From Schistosoma haematobium (Eukaryota; Platyhelminthes; Trematoda; Strigeidida; Schistosomatidae), in NCBI RefSeq assembly GCF_000699445.3, contig NC_067196.1, positions 6,052,616 to 6,116,615 of the forward strand: DNA of 64,000 nucleotides. The letters are read 5' to 3'. Under the pieces are notes generated by a model. The model worked only from the letters and a program-made list of their open reading frames with translations. It did not search any database and was not told where the DNA came from. Both the position numbers and the translations under genes were made by a program. Numbering within the stretch: the stretch's first letter is position 1; every line of letters begins with the position of its first letter. Below, piece by piece: positions 22,142-34,249 of this stretch.

Positions 22142-24225
22142 TATTGCCCCTAAATGCCCTGGTATGGCTGAGGGTGGAGAAAGTCCGCTCTCCCTCTCGA
22201 AATGCTCTCGCATGGCCAAGTATATACAACCACTGCCAGGGAAGAACTACTCACCGCCTTCTCGCAGCATTACTGTTATTTACCAAATTGAGAGGACCAA
22301 AAGCGAATTCCGGCGCTCTAACCGGGTTGTTGGGTATGGAGTTGGAAAACCCTGATTCCAAATCAATGGCGCACATGGGCTCCAGTATCATGAAGGAACA
22401 AATGTCGTGTGAACCTATTATTGGTCACCAGCTACCATGGTACTGCATCTCCTCACGCTGCTCGATTGCCTTGTAGACCAGACTTTTAAATTGAAGACTC
22501 GGGGTGTGGCCCTCTAAGAAAACCACCTGCTTCGGCACGCGGGCAGTATTATACTTACTTACTTACTTACGCCTGTTACTCCCAATGGAGCATAGGCCGC
22601 CGACCAGCATTCTCCAACCCACTCTATCCTGGGCCTTCTTTTCTAGTTCCATCCAATTCTTGTTCATTTTTCTCATGTCTATCTCCATTTCTCGGCGTAA
22701 TGTGTTCTTTGGTCTTCCTCTTTTCCTTTGGCCTTGAGGATTCCATGTGAGGGCTTGTCTTGTAACGCAGTTGGGTGCTTTCCTCAATGTGTGTCCTATC
22801 CATTTCCAGCGCTTCTTCCTCCGCTGGGATCTGGTTTGTTCTTTCCCACAGTTGATTGTTGCTAATAGTGTCCGGCCAACGGATCTGAAGTATTTTGCGT
22901 AGACAACTGTTAATAAACACCTGTATTTTCTGGATGATGGCTTTTGTAGTTCTCCAGGTTTCTGCCCCATACAGTAGAACTGTCTTGACATTTGTATTGA
23001 AAATCCTGACCTTGGTGTTGGCTGACAGTTGCTTTGAGTTCCAGATGTTCCTCAGTTGTAAATATGCTGCTCTTGCTTTGCCGATCCGCGCCTTCACATC
23101 TGCATCAGATCCACCCTGTTCATCAATGATGCTGCCTAAATACGTAAAGGTTTTTACATCTTCCAAATCTTCTCCGTCAATTGTGATTGGATTGGTGCAT
23201 TCTGTGTTGTATCGGAGAATCCTGTTTTTCCCTTTGTGTATATTGAGACCTATTGCTGCTGAGGCTGCTGCCACACTGTTCGTCTTCTCCTGCATCTTTT
23301 GTTGCGTTTGGGATAGAAGGGCCAGATCGTCTGCGAAGTCTAGATCATCCAACTGCATCTTAGATGTCCATTGTATCCCACGCTTCCCTTCAGACGTTGA
23401 CGTCTTCATGATCCAGTCGATCACCAGGAGAAAGAGAAAGGGTGAGAGTAAGCAACCTTGCCTAACACCGGTCTTCACTTCGAACGACTTTGTCAACTGT
23501 CCTCCATGCACAATTTTGCAGTGTAATCTATCATATGAGTTCTGTATGATATTGACTATCTTCTGAGGCACGCAGTAGTGTCGAAGAAGCTTCCATAGTG
23601 TTGTTCTGTCCACGCTATCAAATGCCTTTTCGTAGTCAACGAAGTTGATGTAGAGTGATGAATTCCATTCAATTGATTGTTCCAAAATGGTCCGTAGAGT
23701 TGCGATTTGGTCTGTACACGATCTATCCTTACGGAATCCTGCCTGTTGGTCACGAAGTTGGGCGTCTACGGAGTCCTTCATTCTGTTTAACAATACCCTG
23801 TTGAAGACTTTTCCTGATATTGAGAGAAGAGTGATGCCCCTGTAGTTATCACAGTTGCTGAGATCGCCTTTCTTCGGTATTTTGATCAGAAGTCCTTCTT
23901 TCCAGTCTGTTGGTACTTGCTCCTCATCCCAAATCTTATTGAAGAGAATGTGGAGTATCGTTGCAGTTGCCGCTACGTCTGCTTTTAGTGCCTCTGCTGG
24001 AATGTTGTCTTGACCTGGTGCTTTTCCACTCTTGATTTGCTTGATGGCCATGCTGATTTCTTCAATTGTTGGTGGGCCAACATCGATTGGGAGGTCCGTG
24101 GGTGCTGCTTTGATGTTGGGTATTATAGTCCACACACAAATCAAGTTACTAGTGTGGCGCATATGTAATTGGTGCTCTTTTATACCAATATTTATGTGTT
24201 CAAACAAATAATAAAATAATAAAAC
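22142..24225 (+). mobile_element. Family C element, split by a family A insertion
   Basis: The left part (22142-22553) starts cccctaaatgccctggtatggctgaggg and runs through the family's typical ctcgaaatgctctc, gccagggaag and gcgggcagtatt blocks. The right part resumes at 24120 with gtattatagtccacacacaa and ends in the shared 3' tail (gtgtggcgcatatgtaattg...caaataataaaataataaa, about 24150-24225). Together they make one element of about 0.5 kb. It has no coding capacity. It sits in CWC22 intron 2. Confidence 0.85.
22554..24119 (-). pseudogene. Family A non-LTR retrotransposon nested in family C (5'-truncated, one frameshift)
   Basis: It is flanked by the 8-bp duplication gtattata (22546-22553 and 24120-24127). 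On the minus strand the RT frame starts inside the element near PNIKAAPTDLPIDVGPPT and shows [45 protein letters not shown] and the catalytic [12 protein letters not shown]. The open frame nominally begins at 24207, but its first 28 or so residues are antisense family C tail, so that start is an artefact of nesting. Near 22810, after PAEEE, a frameshift moves the C-terminal block ([15 protein letters not shown]...SNRRK) into another frame ending at 22563. The tail is GTAA repeats (22554-22570 on the complement). The endonuclease is missing because of 5' truncation. Confidence 0.9.
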
Positions 24226-25005
24226 GATCTATATTTGTTTGCAATTCCTTGAACCTTTGTGCCTTGATTGGCTTGTTCTATTTTTGAAATACATATGAAT
24301 CATTGTTACCTGTTTGAAGCAAACGTGTGATATCCTACCGTTTATAATATATGATATAGATTTCTTCTTATTTTAGGTTAATAACTTCTTTTTGATTAAA
24401 CTTTGGATAATAAAATAGATATTTAAATACAATATGACTCGGGTTTTGTAACTTCATATTGTTTATATTATTCTCTAAAATAGTATCATATTTTCAGACG
24501 AATTTCATCTTTTAGTCTTGGGATTACATGAATAACTACTCGGTTGTGGGGCTATAAAGGCACAACAAATTTCACATGAATATACCACGATAAACAGATA
24601 TACACACATCAGGGAGATTAATTACTTAGTTAAAAAGTCGAATTGATTCAACGATAAATAGATTTTATGTCATATTCTAATTTCAGGTCATTTTTGTGAA
24701 ACCGCATGAATCCCAGTAAATGCAGACCATGAAACTACTGTGAAAATCTAATCGTAGCCACTATCCAATTTGACTTAAAGATGCTTATGAATAAATGACA
24801 ATATCGAGGCAATCCGCTGAGAATGCCAACATAGACTGATCAATTGTAGTTTTTAACATCAACAAGGGGAAGAATATTAATACAACCTTTACAAATGGCA
24901 TAATTCAACTTGTTTTAATTAATTGGAGATGAAACCTATGATGGTTTCCCTTACTGAAACAATAAAAGTTTTAATAACAATGAGAAGTAAAGTCAAAAAC
25001 CTCAC

Positions 25006-25344
25006 CTGAAACATAACTTCTAACATATAAGAAATACGTTTATCGCATTGACCTTCATTTAGGATACGTCGAAGATGTTCGAAAATTCCATGAACACCTT
25101 TCGGTACAAGACGTGAAAGCATAGCACCACATTCTTTAAGGACAGATACTGCCACTTCTACACTGTCATCGGTTGTTTGCTCCAGTAGTAGCGTCAATAA
25201 TTCCAGGATTATTAATTCATGAACAACTTTTTGGTTGACCAAATGAGCTAGAAATCGTGCAGTAGACAAACATCGATCTTTCTGATTACGTCGAAATGCT
25301 TTACGGAATTCATTGATTAATCGTTTAAGAACCAGTTCTCCGAC
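25006..25344 (-). CDS. CWC22: CWC22 pre-mRNA-splicing factor, exon 2
   Basis: This is a 113-codon internal exon in phase 0 at both ends. The acceptor is CATTACCAG then GTCGGAGAA, and the donor is ATGTTTCAG then GTGAGG. It encodes the heart of the MIF4G domain: [61 protein letters not shown] and YMLEVMFQ. These align in order with animal CWC22, where this HEAT-like domain contacts eIF4A3. Intron 2 (21153-25005) carries the nested C/A elements. Intron 1 (25345-30337) carries the family B copy and an older relic. Confidence 0.95.
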
Positions 25345-25384
25345 CTGGTAATGACGATAATAAAAAGACAATTGATAAAGTGCT

Positions 25385-25462
25385 GGATTTCACCTTATTT
25401 TATTTTAACACATAGACATTGGTACAAGGAGGCACCAAATACAAATGCGCCACACAGATCTC
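25385..25462 (-). mobile_element. Tail-only fragment of family B/C
   Basis: Antisense copy of the shared 3' tail: ttattttaacacatagacat...ggcaccaaatacaaatgcgc followed by cacac. No element body remains, so this is an extreme 5' truncation of a B or C insertion, inside CWC22 intron 1. Confidence 0.75.
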
Positions 25463-25790
25463 ATTTGATATGGATTTCACTATATTTGCATGATAATAAT
25501 AATAATTGAATAATACGCCGAAATTATACTACAATTAAGGATGTAATTTTTAAAAATTACTCCATGGTTTCTGTTATTTTGCAGCTGTTCATCTAGAATC
25601 GATTCACCGAAAATTTCCCGAAAATATTTGAATCTCAAAAGACGACCAATTAATTTAAAGAAAAAATGTTAAGTCCAGTCGCTAAAACGAATCTCTACTA
25701 TAATTAAACAGCCGGACGTAGTTGCTAGATTGACGTTGTGGTCAGGTTTGTATGTAGTGATGACCCAGATGAACTACATTGTCTGGAACA
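25463..25790. other. Intronic DNA without recognised features
   Basis: AT-rich DNA in CWC22 intron 1. Nothing further could be supported. Confidence 0.4.
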
Positions 25791-26175
25791 TTTTCTCTTC
25801 TAGGTCTTACCATTTCAGCCAGGTTGGTTGGAGTTTTTCGAAGCGAGAAAAGTAATTTCCATAGACATAAAGAGTTCATCATTTGTGTGTGGGCTGTGAT
25901 ACTGCCCGGGTGCCCAAACCGAAGCAGGTGGTTATCTTAGGGGGCCACTCCCCGGGCCTTTGACCTAAAGGTCTAACCCACAAGGCAGTGGAGCATCGTA
26001 AGGAGATGCGATCCCATGATAGCCGGTGACCAACGATTGGTTCATACGCCATTTGTTCCCGCAGGATACTGGAGCCCATGTGCACCATTGGTTTGGAATC
26101 CGGTTAAAGCGCCGGACATTCGCTTTTCGTCCACTCATTTTCGTAAACAACACCCCCGCCACGAGAAGGCAATGA
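25791..26175 (-). mobile_element. Family C element fragment in inverted orientation, fused to family B
   Basis: From 25870 to about 26170 the minus strand matches family C from its ccttctcgtgg block to gcccgggcagtatcacagcc and then cacacacaaat, but lacks the usual 3' tail. Outward of it, 25843-25870 (gcgagaaaagtaatttccat) is the complement of sequence at the 5' end of the complete family B element (56370-56400). The inner end meets the family B RT sequence at a shared short word (gaaggcaatgagt versus the family C complement gaaggcagtgagt). Confidence 0.65.
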
Positions 26176-27807
26176 GTCGATAGTTGTCCCTATCTTTAAA
26201 AAGGGTTCACGTCGTTCCTGCAACAACTATCGGGGGATAAGTCTACTTCCGATTGCGTCCAAGCTATTGGCTTCCGTCATACTTCGTAGGTTGTTCAAAA
26301 CCCGAGAAAGATTGACTCGCGAGGAGCAGGCTGGGTTTCGTTCAGGTCGAGGATGTATTGATCATATCTTCACCCTCCGCCAAATGTCAGAACACCGCCA
26401 TACTTATCAAAGGCCAACAATCGTAGTGTTTCTTGACATCAGGGCTGCCTTCGATTCGTTGGACAGGGCTGTTCTCTGGGATTGTCTATTGAAGAAGGGT
26501 GTGCCTGAGAAGTTTATTAACATCCTAAAAGCCCTATATAAAAACACCTCAGGCAGAGTGAGGGCATACAACCACCTCTCTCCATTGTTCCATTCGAGTG
26601 GTGGGGTTAGGCAGGGTTGCCCAATCTCACCATTCCTCTTCAACTTTGCCATCGATGACATTCTGGAAACAGCTCTGATGAATGTAAGTAATGGCGGTGT
26701 GGATCCGTTGCCTGGAGAAAGACTTCTTGACCTTGAGTATGCGGACGATATTGTCTTACTGTGCGATAATGCCTAAGGCATGCAATCCGCACTTAATCAG
26801 TTGGCAATCAGTGTCCGTAGGTATGGTATGTGCTTTGCACCTTCGAAGTGCAAAGTACTTCTACAAGACTGGCAGGATTCCAATCCTGTACTCACCCTGG
26901 ATGGTGAGCAGATAGACGTAGTCGAGAAGTTCGTGTATCTGGGTAGCTGCATAAGTGCTGGTGGGGGTGTGAGTGATGAGATCAATGCACGAATAGTGAA
27001 AGCCAGAGCGGCTTATGCCAATCTGGGCCACCTTTGGCGCCTTCGTGATGTTAGTCTGGCTGTAAAAGGTCGGATCTACAACGCGTCGGTGAGAGCAGTT
27101 TTGCTCTATGCTTGTGAAATCTGGCCTCTCCGAGTTGAGGACGTTAGACGACTCTCTGTGTTCGATCATCGCTGTCTCCGAAGGATTGCTGACATTCAGT
27201 GGCAACACCGTGTTAGTAATGCAGAGGTTCGGCATCGTGTGTTCGGGCACAGAGATGATAATTCGATTGGTGTCACCATCTTGAAACACCGACTTCGGTG
27301 GCTTGGATATGTTCTCCGAATATCGTCCCAGAGAATTCCACGTCGTGCATTATTTGCCGACTCTGGGACTGGTTGGAAGAAGCGGAGAGGTGGTCAGTGC
27401 ATGACATGGTGTCGTGGCATGAAAGAAAGCTGCAAAGGACTGGCTTCTGTCGGTCCTTCACGACTCCCTGGTTGGGGTCCGAGAGATGGTGCTACACAGT
27501 GGCTAGAGACGTTATCAGATATGGCTCAGAATAGAAGCCAGTGGCGATCCTGCTGTAACCTTCTTTTACTTTCTTCATAAAAAGTGGTTGTGTCTCCCTT
27601 ACCTGAAAGATTTCTTCTGATTGTACCTCGTTACTACCACACTACCTTACACCAATCTCTTCGTTATTGTTCTCTTTTTCTTTTGCGCTCCTTAGTTTTT
27701 TTTCTATTTCTCTTCGCATTCTCATTGTTTTGTGTGGCGCATATATATTGGCGCTCTCTTGTACCAATATTTATGTGTTCAAATAAATAAATAAATAAGG
27801 TTGGTTG
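26176..27807 (+). pseudogene. Family B non-LTR retrotransposon, 5'-truncated, with in-frame stop
   Basis: The frame begins at ESIVVPIFKKGS-equivalent sequence and runs through NNYRGISLLPIAS, EEQAGFRSGRGCIDHIF, VVFLDIRAAFDSLDR, GVRQGCPISPFLFNFAIDD and the catalytic LEYADDIVLLCDNA. It then hits TAA at 26774-26776. The same frame continues immediately as GMQSALNQLAISV... for 266 codons to a stop at 27580, including WRLRDVSLAVKGRIYNAS and the C-terminal RLPGWGPRDGATQW block. The 3' UTR ends in the tail gtgtggcgcatatatattgg...caaataaataaataaataa. The endonuclease is absent. It is nearly identical to the copy at 58198-59850, stop included. Confidence 0.92.
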
Positions 27808-27810
27808 GAG

Positions 27811-29960
27811 AACGGTAAAACTCAAGGCGGCAACTTAAGATATGAGGGAGAAGTTATGCCGGCGTTTGGATATGACGGCAGTAAGGTGTTCTCAGAAAAC
27901 AGCATTTACAACGAGGTTAGAAAAGGTCAGGCTTAGAAATAGCACACCTCATCTTGCCCAATGGACTTCTAACGCTAGCGTTAGAGCTTTTGCAGTACGC
28001 AGCTAACACGTCAAGAACCTCTCGTTAGATCATATTTGACCGAAATCAAGAAGATATCACGTGAAACCTGTGGTCACACCTAAAGGCCGACAAGACTGTT
28101 AATAATGCAGTTTCCTCTCTGAGTATCTCAAGAAGAAATATCTCCCCACAGGGTGGGTAACCGGGCAGTAAAAACCACCCAGACAACTCATGAGCTGGAT
28201 TTCAGTCGTTTATGTGCTGTCTGAATAGGCGGGACGTTGAAAATTAAGAAAGATAGGGACAAACGCGGTTGCCCCTCTGTCTTCTCGCTCTATGCTCCCA
28301 TTGACAGGAGTTTGCATGTAGTAAAGGATAAGTTTTACAGAAAGCTTTTGCTCTCCTACGAAAAGCCAAACACTTAAACGTCATAATCATAGAAGGCAAC
28401 TTTAGTGCCTAATTATGTTGTTGAAACGAAAGTGGGAGATACTTAGGTGGATTTTAGAGTCCCAACTCAACAAACAGTCAACGGCGACTGTCTACTACAG
28501 AAAGGTTCAACGAATGGTTTAATCTTAGCAACCACTAGCTTTAAACATAAAGATATCGTCTAACATGGTGACTTCCACAACAGACTAAAGGAAAAACGCA
28601 GATAGACCACACTGCCATAGGTCATCTTTGAACAGACCCGATAGAAGAATACCGCTCATCTTAGGGTACATGTTTGAACTTTGATCACGTTGTAGTGCGA
28701 ACATGTATGTGTTTTGGCCTTACGAAATACATGAAAGACATGGCAAGAAGATCGATTAGAGTGATGAAGCAGTTAGTCGGTCGCCAAAGTTATGTCTAAC
28801 CCGATCTACGAGAGACGATAGCCAAAAGGTTAAAAGAATCAGTGGATTTTAATGGCGTCTAATGAAGTGATCGATGCTCAGAAACTCATTCTGTTGGGCT
28901 CAGAACACGATGAGTGGAAGCAGCCTGAACGCAGACTAGCAAAAAGTCTACGCAATGACAGTGAACGGTAGAGAGCAGATAAAGCAAGACCGATGGAAAA
29001 GGCGGTACCGAGCGATAATATTAGATAACAGTTTAATCGTTCTCCAAATACCTTTCAGTTGCCTACTTTTAACAAGCAACCTGAATGGAATGTCAATATA
29101 AGCTCATGATCCCTATTGAGGTAGAAAAAGCCACAGCAAGAGAGATAAACTAACTCGAGAGATCTTTAAGGACGGTAGTCTAGTTTTGGCGATATTAGCT
29201 AGAATATGGGGACTGGACGTGATCTCATCTGATTAGTCTCGATAGCTGGTCCTTATAGACTAGATGTGTGGCGCATATATATCTGGTGCCCCCTTGTATC
29301 AATATTTGTGTTCAAATAAATAAATAAATAGACTATAAGAAAGGAGAAAAGTGCTCTTGTGATAACCATAGAGGAGTCAGTTTAAGTAAATATCGTGTCT
29401 AAAATATTAGCCTCAACAGACCTCCAACGTTTGTTTATCTAGGGATCATAAAGGGCAAACCTGAGAAAATAAGGCAGGTTTCAGACCTGAACATGGATGT
29501 ACACACTAAATATTCACTCCCCGTCAGGTTTTAAGACGTAGACACACATACCAGTACCGGAAAATAGTTGTATTCTTCGATCTTAAGGATGTATTCAGCT
29601 CCACTAACATAGGTTTTGTGACAGTTTGTCATTGAAAGTAGTACCGAAGTGGATAAACTCTGTAAAGTATCTAAACTTGAACACTGCTGATTGTTAGAGC
29701 TTATGGAGACCTGTCATAAGAATTTATAACATGAGTGTCTTTTAAGTTTGTCCACTTTCTCCATCTTGACTTAAGTTTGTCATAGACATCTTTTTTAGCG
29801 ATCACGCTTTTGTCCTCTGAATTTTCAGGGATTGATCTACCACTTGACAGACTTATTGACCTTGAATAGCCAGATTATATAGGTCTACCTGGCAAAAATG
29901 CTGGCTTAATGCAGGATTTTCTAATTGCTTTAAGCAACAATCCAAGTATTCTTGGGATGT
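27811..29960 (+). pseudogene. Ancient relic of a family B-like retrotransposon
   Basis: Translation in shifting frames recovers ordered pieces. Endonuclease pieces are FSLYAPIDRSLHVVKDKFYRK near 28280-28340 and NGLILATTSFKHKDIV near 28510-28560. RT pieces are CSCDNHRGVSLS near 29355-29385 and then GIDLPLDRLIDLE near 29830-29870, where the catalytic YADD-equivalent has decayed (LE*PDYIGL). Numerous stops and indels break it. It is interrupted at 29263-29335 by a later tail insertion. It lies in CWC22 intron 1, on the strand opposite to the gene. Confidence 0.7.
29263..29335 (+). mobile_element. Tail-only insertion of family B/C in the older relic
   Basis: tgtggcgcatatatatctgg...tgttcaaataaataaataaata is the shared 3' tail with no body. 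The word atagacta occurs just before (29245-29260 region) and just after (29327-29336), consistent with a short target duplication. It splits the relic between its endonuclease/linker part and its RT part. Confidence 0.7.
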
Positions 29961-30337
29961 GTAATTCCCTTTAAATGAAAAATTTTGCTTCAAGCCTCAT
30001 CCGTACCGTCACCCAGCTGATCATAAGGAGCGAAGTGGATGGGCGTGTTGATTACTTTATTTACCTTGAAAGTCACTCCAGTCTTGATGGTTGATGTAAT
30101 TAAATCTCAGAAACGTTGGTTGGCTTTTCTGAACTTGCGCCACACAGTGATTTCAAAACTATGTCTTTTACTAATTTACGGTATGCATTTTCCCTTCTAG
30201 AACAAAGAGATTTGATCAAGATATTCTGTTATCGTGAACGTACAGCATCACACAGATGTGCGTTAACCAAAGTCTAGTGATATATTAATATTTAATTTCA
30301 CATATATAATTTCATAAACTGATAGCATTTTGTTTAC

Positions 30338-30763
30338 CTTGGGAAATTTCGAATTGACAACAGCAACAAGGGCCGAAAAAACATGGGTGAAAGTTGGTGA
30401 CGCCGATTGTGCGGTTAAAAGGGATCTAACGAATAAACCTCTACCTCTAACAATATTTTCCATAAGTAGTTGTTTGACAACTTCAGATAAGTTAGATACA
30501 TTCACTTTATTAATAAAACCATGGATGGATTTTTTCAGTGCTTCCCAAGCAATTCGTTGATAGGCCTCAGATGATTTGTCAGTTATCTGGGCTTGCATTT
30601 GGCGAAGTCGACCAGGGGGAATATACGCACCACCAGTTTTGCCAAATATGTTAGCGAATTTGTCAGGATTTTTTGACGAATCATCTTTCTTAGGGTTCTC
30701 CGACACAGCGCTACTCTTCTCATTTTCTGGACTATATCTAGCACGTTTAGTCCCACGATCCAT
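30338..30763 (-). CDS. CWC22: CWC22 pre-mRNA-splicing factor, exon 1 (start)
   Basis: The ATG at 30763 opens a 142-codon exon ending at donor CCCAAG then GTAAAC. The N-terminus is a charged, disordered region ([18 protein letters not shown]). It is followed by [20 protein letters not shown] and [20 protein letters not shown], which mark the start of the CWC22 MIF4G domain. [34 protein letters not shown] and SKFPK lead directly into GELVLK of exon 2. The start agrees with the family because GGAYIPP lies about 45 residues in, after a variable basic leader. The open frame past 30338 is intronic. Confidence 0.95.
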
Positions 30764-33700
30764 TGTGACAATAATTGTTGAAGAACTGTATCAAGTTGAT
30801 TGGGTTCACTATTTCTGTCAGCTTGGTATTACTAAAAAGGCACATACACGACGACGTTAGGTTACGCATAAAACAGATACCCAATGAGTGTTTGAACAAC
30901 CGATACGGGATTATAACAAGGAATACTTGTGTATATAAATGAAGAGGATAAAGTACAGGTGGTAGTTTAAACTGTTCAAGAGAGTATTCATTATCAGTTT
31001 AAAAATAATTTTTCTCAAAGCAGAGTACAGGACAACCCCTTCGCTCTTAATCTGAGATAAAAACAACGTGCTACAGTTATATACCCTTGAGAATCCAACA
31101 ATCGTGCTTATGAATTACTAACGTTGGCACAACATATGAGATCTAACAATGGTGGAAACCACAGCAGCTTACGCCGTCTTTAATCATCTTTAGTGTCGTG
31201 ATGATACCAGTTCGTTCTTATAAGGTAGAATACACAACACATTGTAAGTTCTCCCCCATTTCCGTGAATCCTGGCATTGAGAGAACTAACCAGTTTCTGA
31301 ATGACTACTAGTATTTAGTGGTATCATGCTAATAACGCGGAATCTCGGTAGTGTTTAGGATCGGTTATAACAACTTAAGCTATTCTATTATTTTTCTAAC
31401 ACTAATTTTAGTGGTTAAATCATGTTTCAGGCATATTATTTGGGCTGCTTCCACACCACCCATTATTTACGAGCTCCGTAAACAGGAAGAAAGAGGTTTT
31501 TAGTTTATGGCACGTTGTCGTGGCATGAAAAACCGCACAGTATTAACAACTTTCGCTTCATCACAACTTAGTTGGAATCCCAAAGATAGTACAACTCTGC
31601 TTTGGAACGTTATTAGGTATGGTTTAAAATGAAACAAGTGGATATCAGGCTGTAGTTTTGAAGTACGTTATTCAGAGACATGAGATAAGTATTCCAGCTT
31701 GAAGAGAACTTTCAAAACTCCCTTACTAACTGAGGTTCATCTAATATTGAACACAATTCTTATTTACCTATCGTATGAATTCCATTCAATTTTTCACTGC
31801 TAATTTGTTTACGTGGTGAAACTTTTCCATGCTGTGTCAAAGTCTACATTTGCTACACATAACTAAATCCGTATTAAGCTAGTAAAAATATACCGTCAAA
31901 TTTCAACAGTAAGAAAGTACAAATCAATATCTTATCTTCACACAACCAATGTAAACCCAGTAACATCAGGTTGTACGAATTCGTGGTTCCAAACAGTATG
32001 CAAAGAGGCCGTTCCACCTAAAAAATAGTAACTCGGTAAGAAATTTATATCATGTAGTTCGTACTAATCGGTACGTTACAACACCGACTTTAGACACATG
32101 TGTTCACAAAGTGGGTGTTATAAATGCTTTTTAATGTGGTCACTAAAAGCTACTGAAGCAAAAACAAGAATGATAAAATACAAACATTGACAATGGAGGA
32201 CAGCCCTTAATACAATAGATCTAACTAACCTCAAGTAGCCAATGTACAGAATTATTTGGAATAGCGCCTAGTAGGCAATATCCAATACCTATATCACGAG
32301 CTTGTATAAATCAACCAATTTCTCTGCACTCGCTTCTTGTTGTTTCAGTGTGGTTCCATGCATTTTTGCAATTTTCAGTGGGTGGTAGTCCGCCCTGCTG
32401 AACTAATTGAAATCACTTTGGTAGTTATTTGTGAGTTCGTATATCTTGTAATCTGACTGGGCTCGAGTTGTGCCTACCATGGTTGCGTGTTTGGCTGAGC
32501 TCATTTTTGGCCATTATCATATACTGGTGGGGGTTGATACGGCTGCTTCCAATTGGGTCATGTGAATCTCTTTTATCAATTCGGTTGTTTCATTTTTCTA
32601 CGCTACATGTGAAGCCCATGATCCAGAAGCCCTCCAGCTTTCATATACTCTGTTTACCTCAGTGGAGACTACCCAGTTTTCCAGGTAATTTCAGGTCAAG
32701 CGATAATTGGGTCAGTTGATCCTTGGGGGTGTAAGAATTTGCCGGTATTAGCACACCTCTCTTTTCTGCTGGAATAAAAGGTTTAATCAAGTGTCGTGGA
32801 CTCGCTATGAAATGACTACCTAATATATTTGAGCTTATTTCGAAGTCTCATCGGCACATATACCGACTAGTAACATCGATTTTAGGACAAAAAACCACCT
32901 CATAAGGTGTCAAGAGTCGTAGCAACCACGTTGCTACGGCTTAAGCGTATTAATTATAGGGTTCTGGAACCTTTGGCATATATATTACAGACGTGTTCAG
33001 TAGCAAACAAATCCTGGCTAATCGCGGCACCTAGATCATTCTATCTAGATAGCAGGTAGCTCAGTTTAGTCACTGTGTATGTATTTGTACCTTGATGACC
33101 AATATGTGTCTAAGTGCACTTGGAAGCAAATTAACTGAAACTAATGCGATAGACTGGCTAGATTACTCGCACTGGATACAGTACTCCAAAAAACATGAGA
33201 AGGAAAATCAATTGATTCACACAAGACCTGTACAAAGATTTTAAATACTGGAAAACTGTGTTTCTGTCTTTTAACTACTTACCTTTTTAGTCAAAGAAAA
33301 GATCGGCTGAGTTGTCTGAATCCTGGTTTACATTGGCCGGTCTCTGGTAAGCTCATAGAGGTTGGTTTTTTATAGACGCCTGTGTTTGTACTGTTAAGAA
33401 ACAACAGAACAATTTGGAAGTCATACGGATTGGGGCGAAATTTCTATTAGTTACTTTCCGACTTCCCAAACATCTCTGTACACACCCATGGTGGCAGTTT
33501 TGTTATTTGATCTGGCTACTACTTATTGTCGCCGGTGGCTCTCACTGTTGAATTGAAAATCGGAATCAATCAAGTGAGTTAGATCACCACGGTTGGATGG
33601 GTTGTACGTAGTCTTCTCAGCCCATATGTCAGATAATTACCTGATTCATGTGGCTAGAAGCGACGGTTATATGATGTACTGATATCAGTGCATAGAGCGG

Positions 33701-34249
33701 ATCCCATAAAATTGGTATGAAAAGTGTTCCACCGTGGTTAAGATAGAATCAGCTAATATATCGGATTAGTCATTTGTCTGTAATAGCAGGATTTTGTCAT
33801 TTTCATTAGTCCACCATACAGTGTAATAGGACATTCGTTTTAAGCAGGCTTCATTGTGATCATTCGTGCACCATGTCTGTGCTAGTGTAATCACGTCAGA
33901 ATATCCCTATTCCACTTTGAATTCGGATTTTTGAGTGTTCACTTGCCTCAAGAGCATTTACTCACAAGAAATTGTCAACAAACAACTAAGGACTTTCAGG
34001 TCTGTCGTCTAACTCTTCAGCCGAGGGTTTAGCTCTGTAAGATTGTCTCTTTTTTTACGATACTCTGTCGGCTAGCCCGTTAAGGTTCAAACATTGCGAT
34101 CAAAAATCATGTACTACCGATTCCAAAGCGCTTCGAGCGCATCACAAGCATAAAAGTGGAGAAGATTATTGTAAGTCGTTAACATCGAGGACTAATGTGG
34201 ATATTAGACATTGGTTAAAAATTCGCACCGGATTTAGTTTGTGCGTAAC
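30764..34249. other. Intergenic region between divergent CWC22 and integrin beta
   Basis: Both genes point away from this 3.5-kb region, so it should hold both promoters. I could not mark a convincing core promoter. It contains an RT relic at 31430-31690. The open frame at 32468-32719 has no recognisable protein similarity. The rest is unassigned and could include untranslated exons. Confidence 0.5.
31430..31690 (+). pseudogene. Relic of family B RT C-terminus
   Basis: Pieces such as WHVVVA*K and tttggaacgttattaggtat followed by ggtttaaaatgaaacaagtgg correspond to the C-terminal WCRGMKESCKG...ATQWLETLSDMAQNRSQW block of the family B protein at 27400-27550. It is heavily decayed. Confidence 0.5.

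Noticed and set aside
32468..32719. 83-codon frame between CWC22 and integrin beta
   Set aside because: No recognisable motif or splice sites; composition suggests chance or an unrecognised old repeat.
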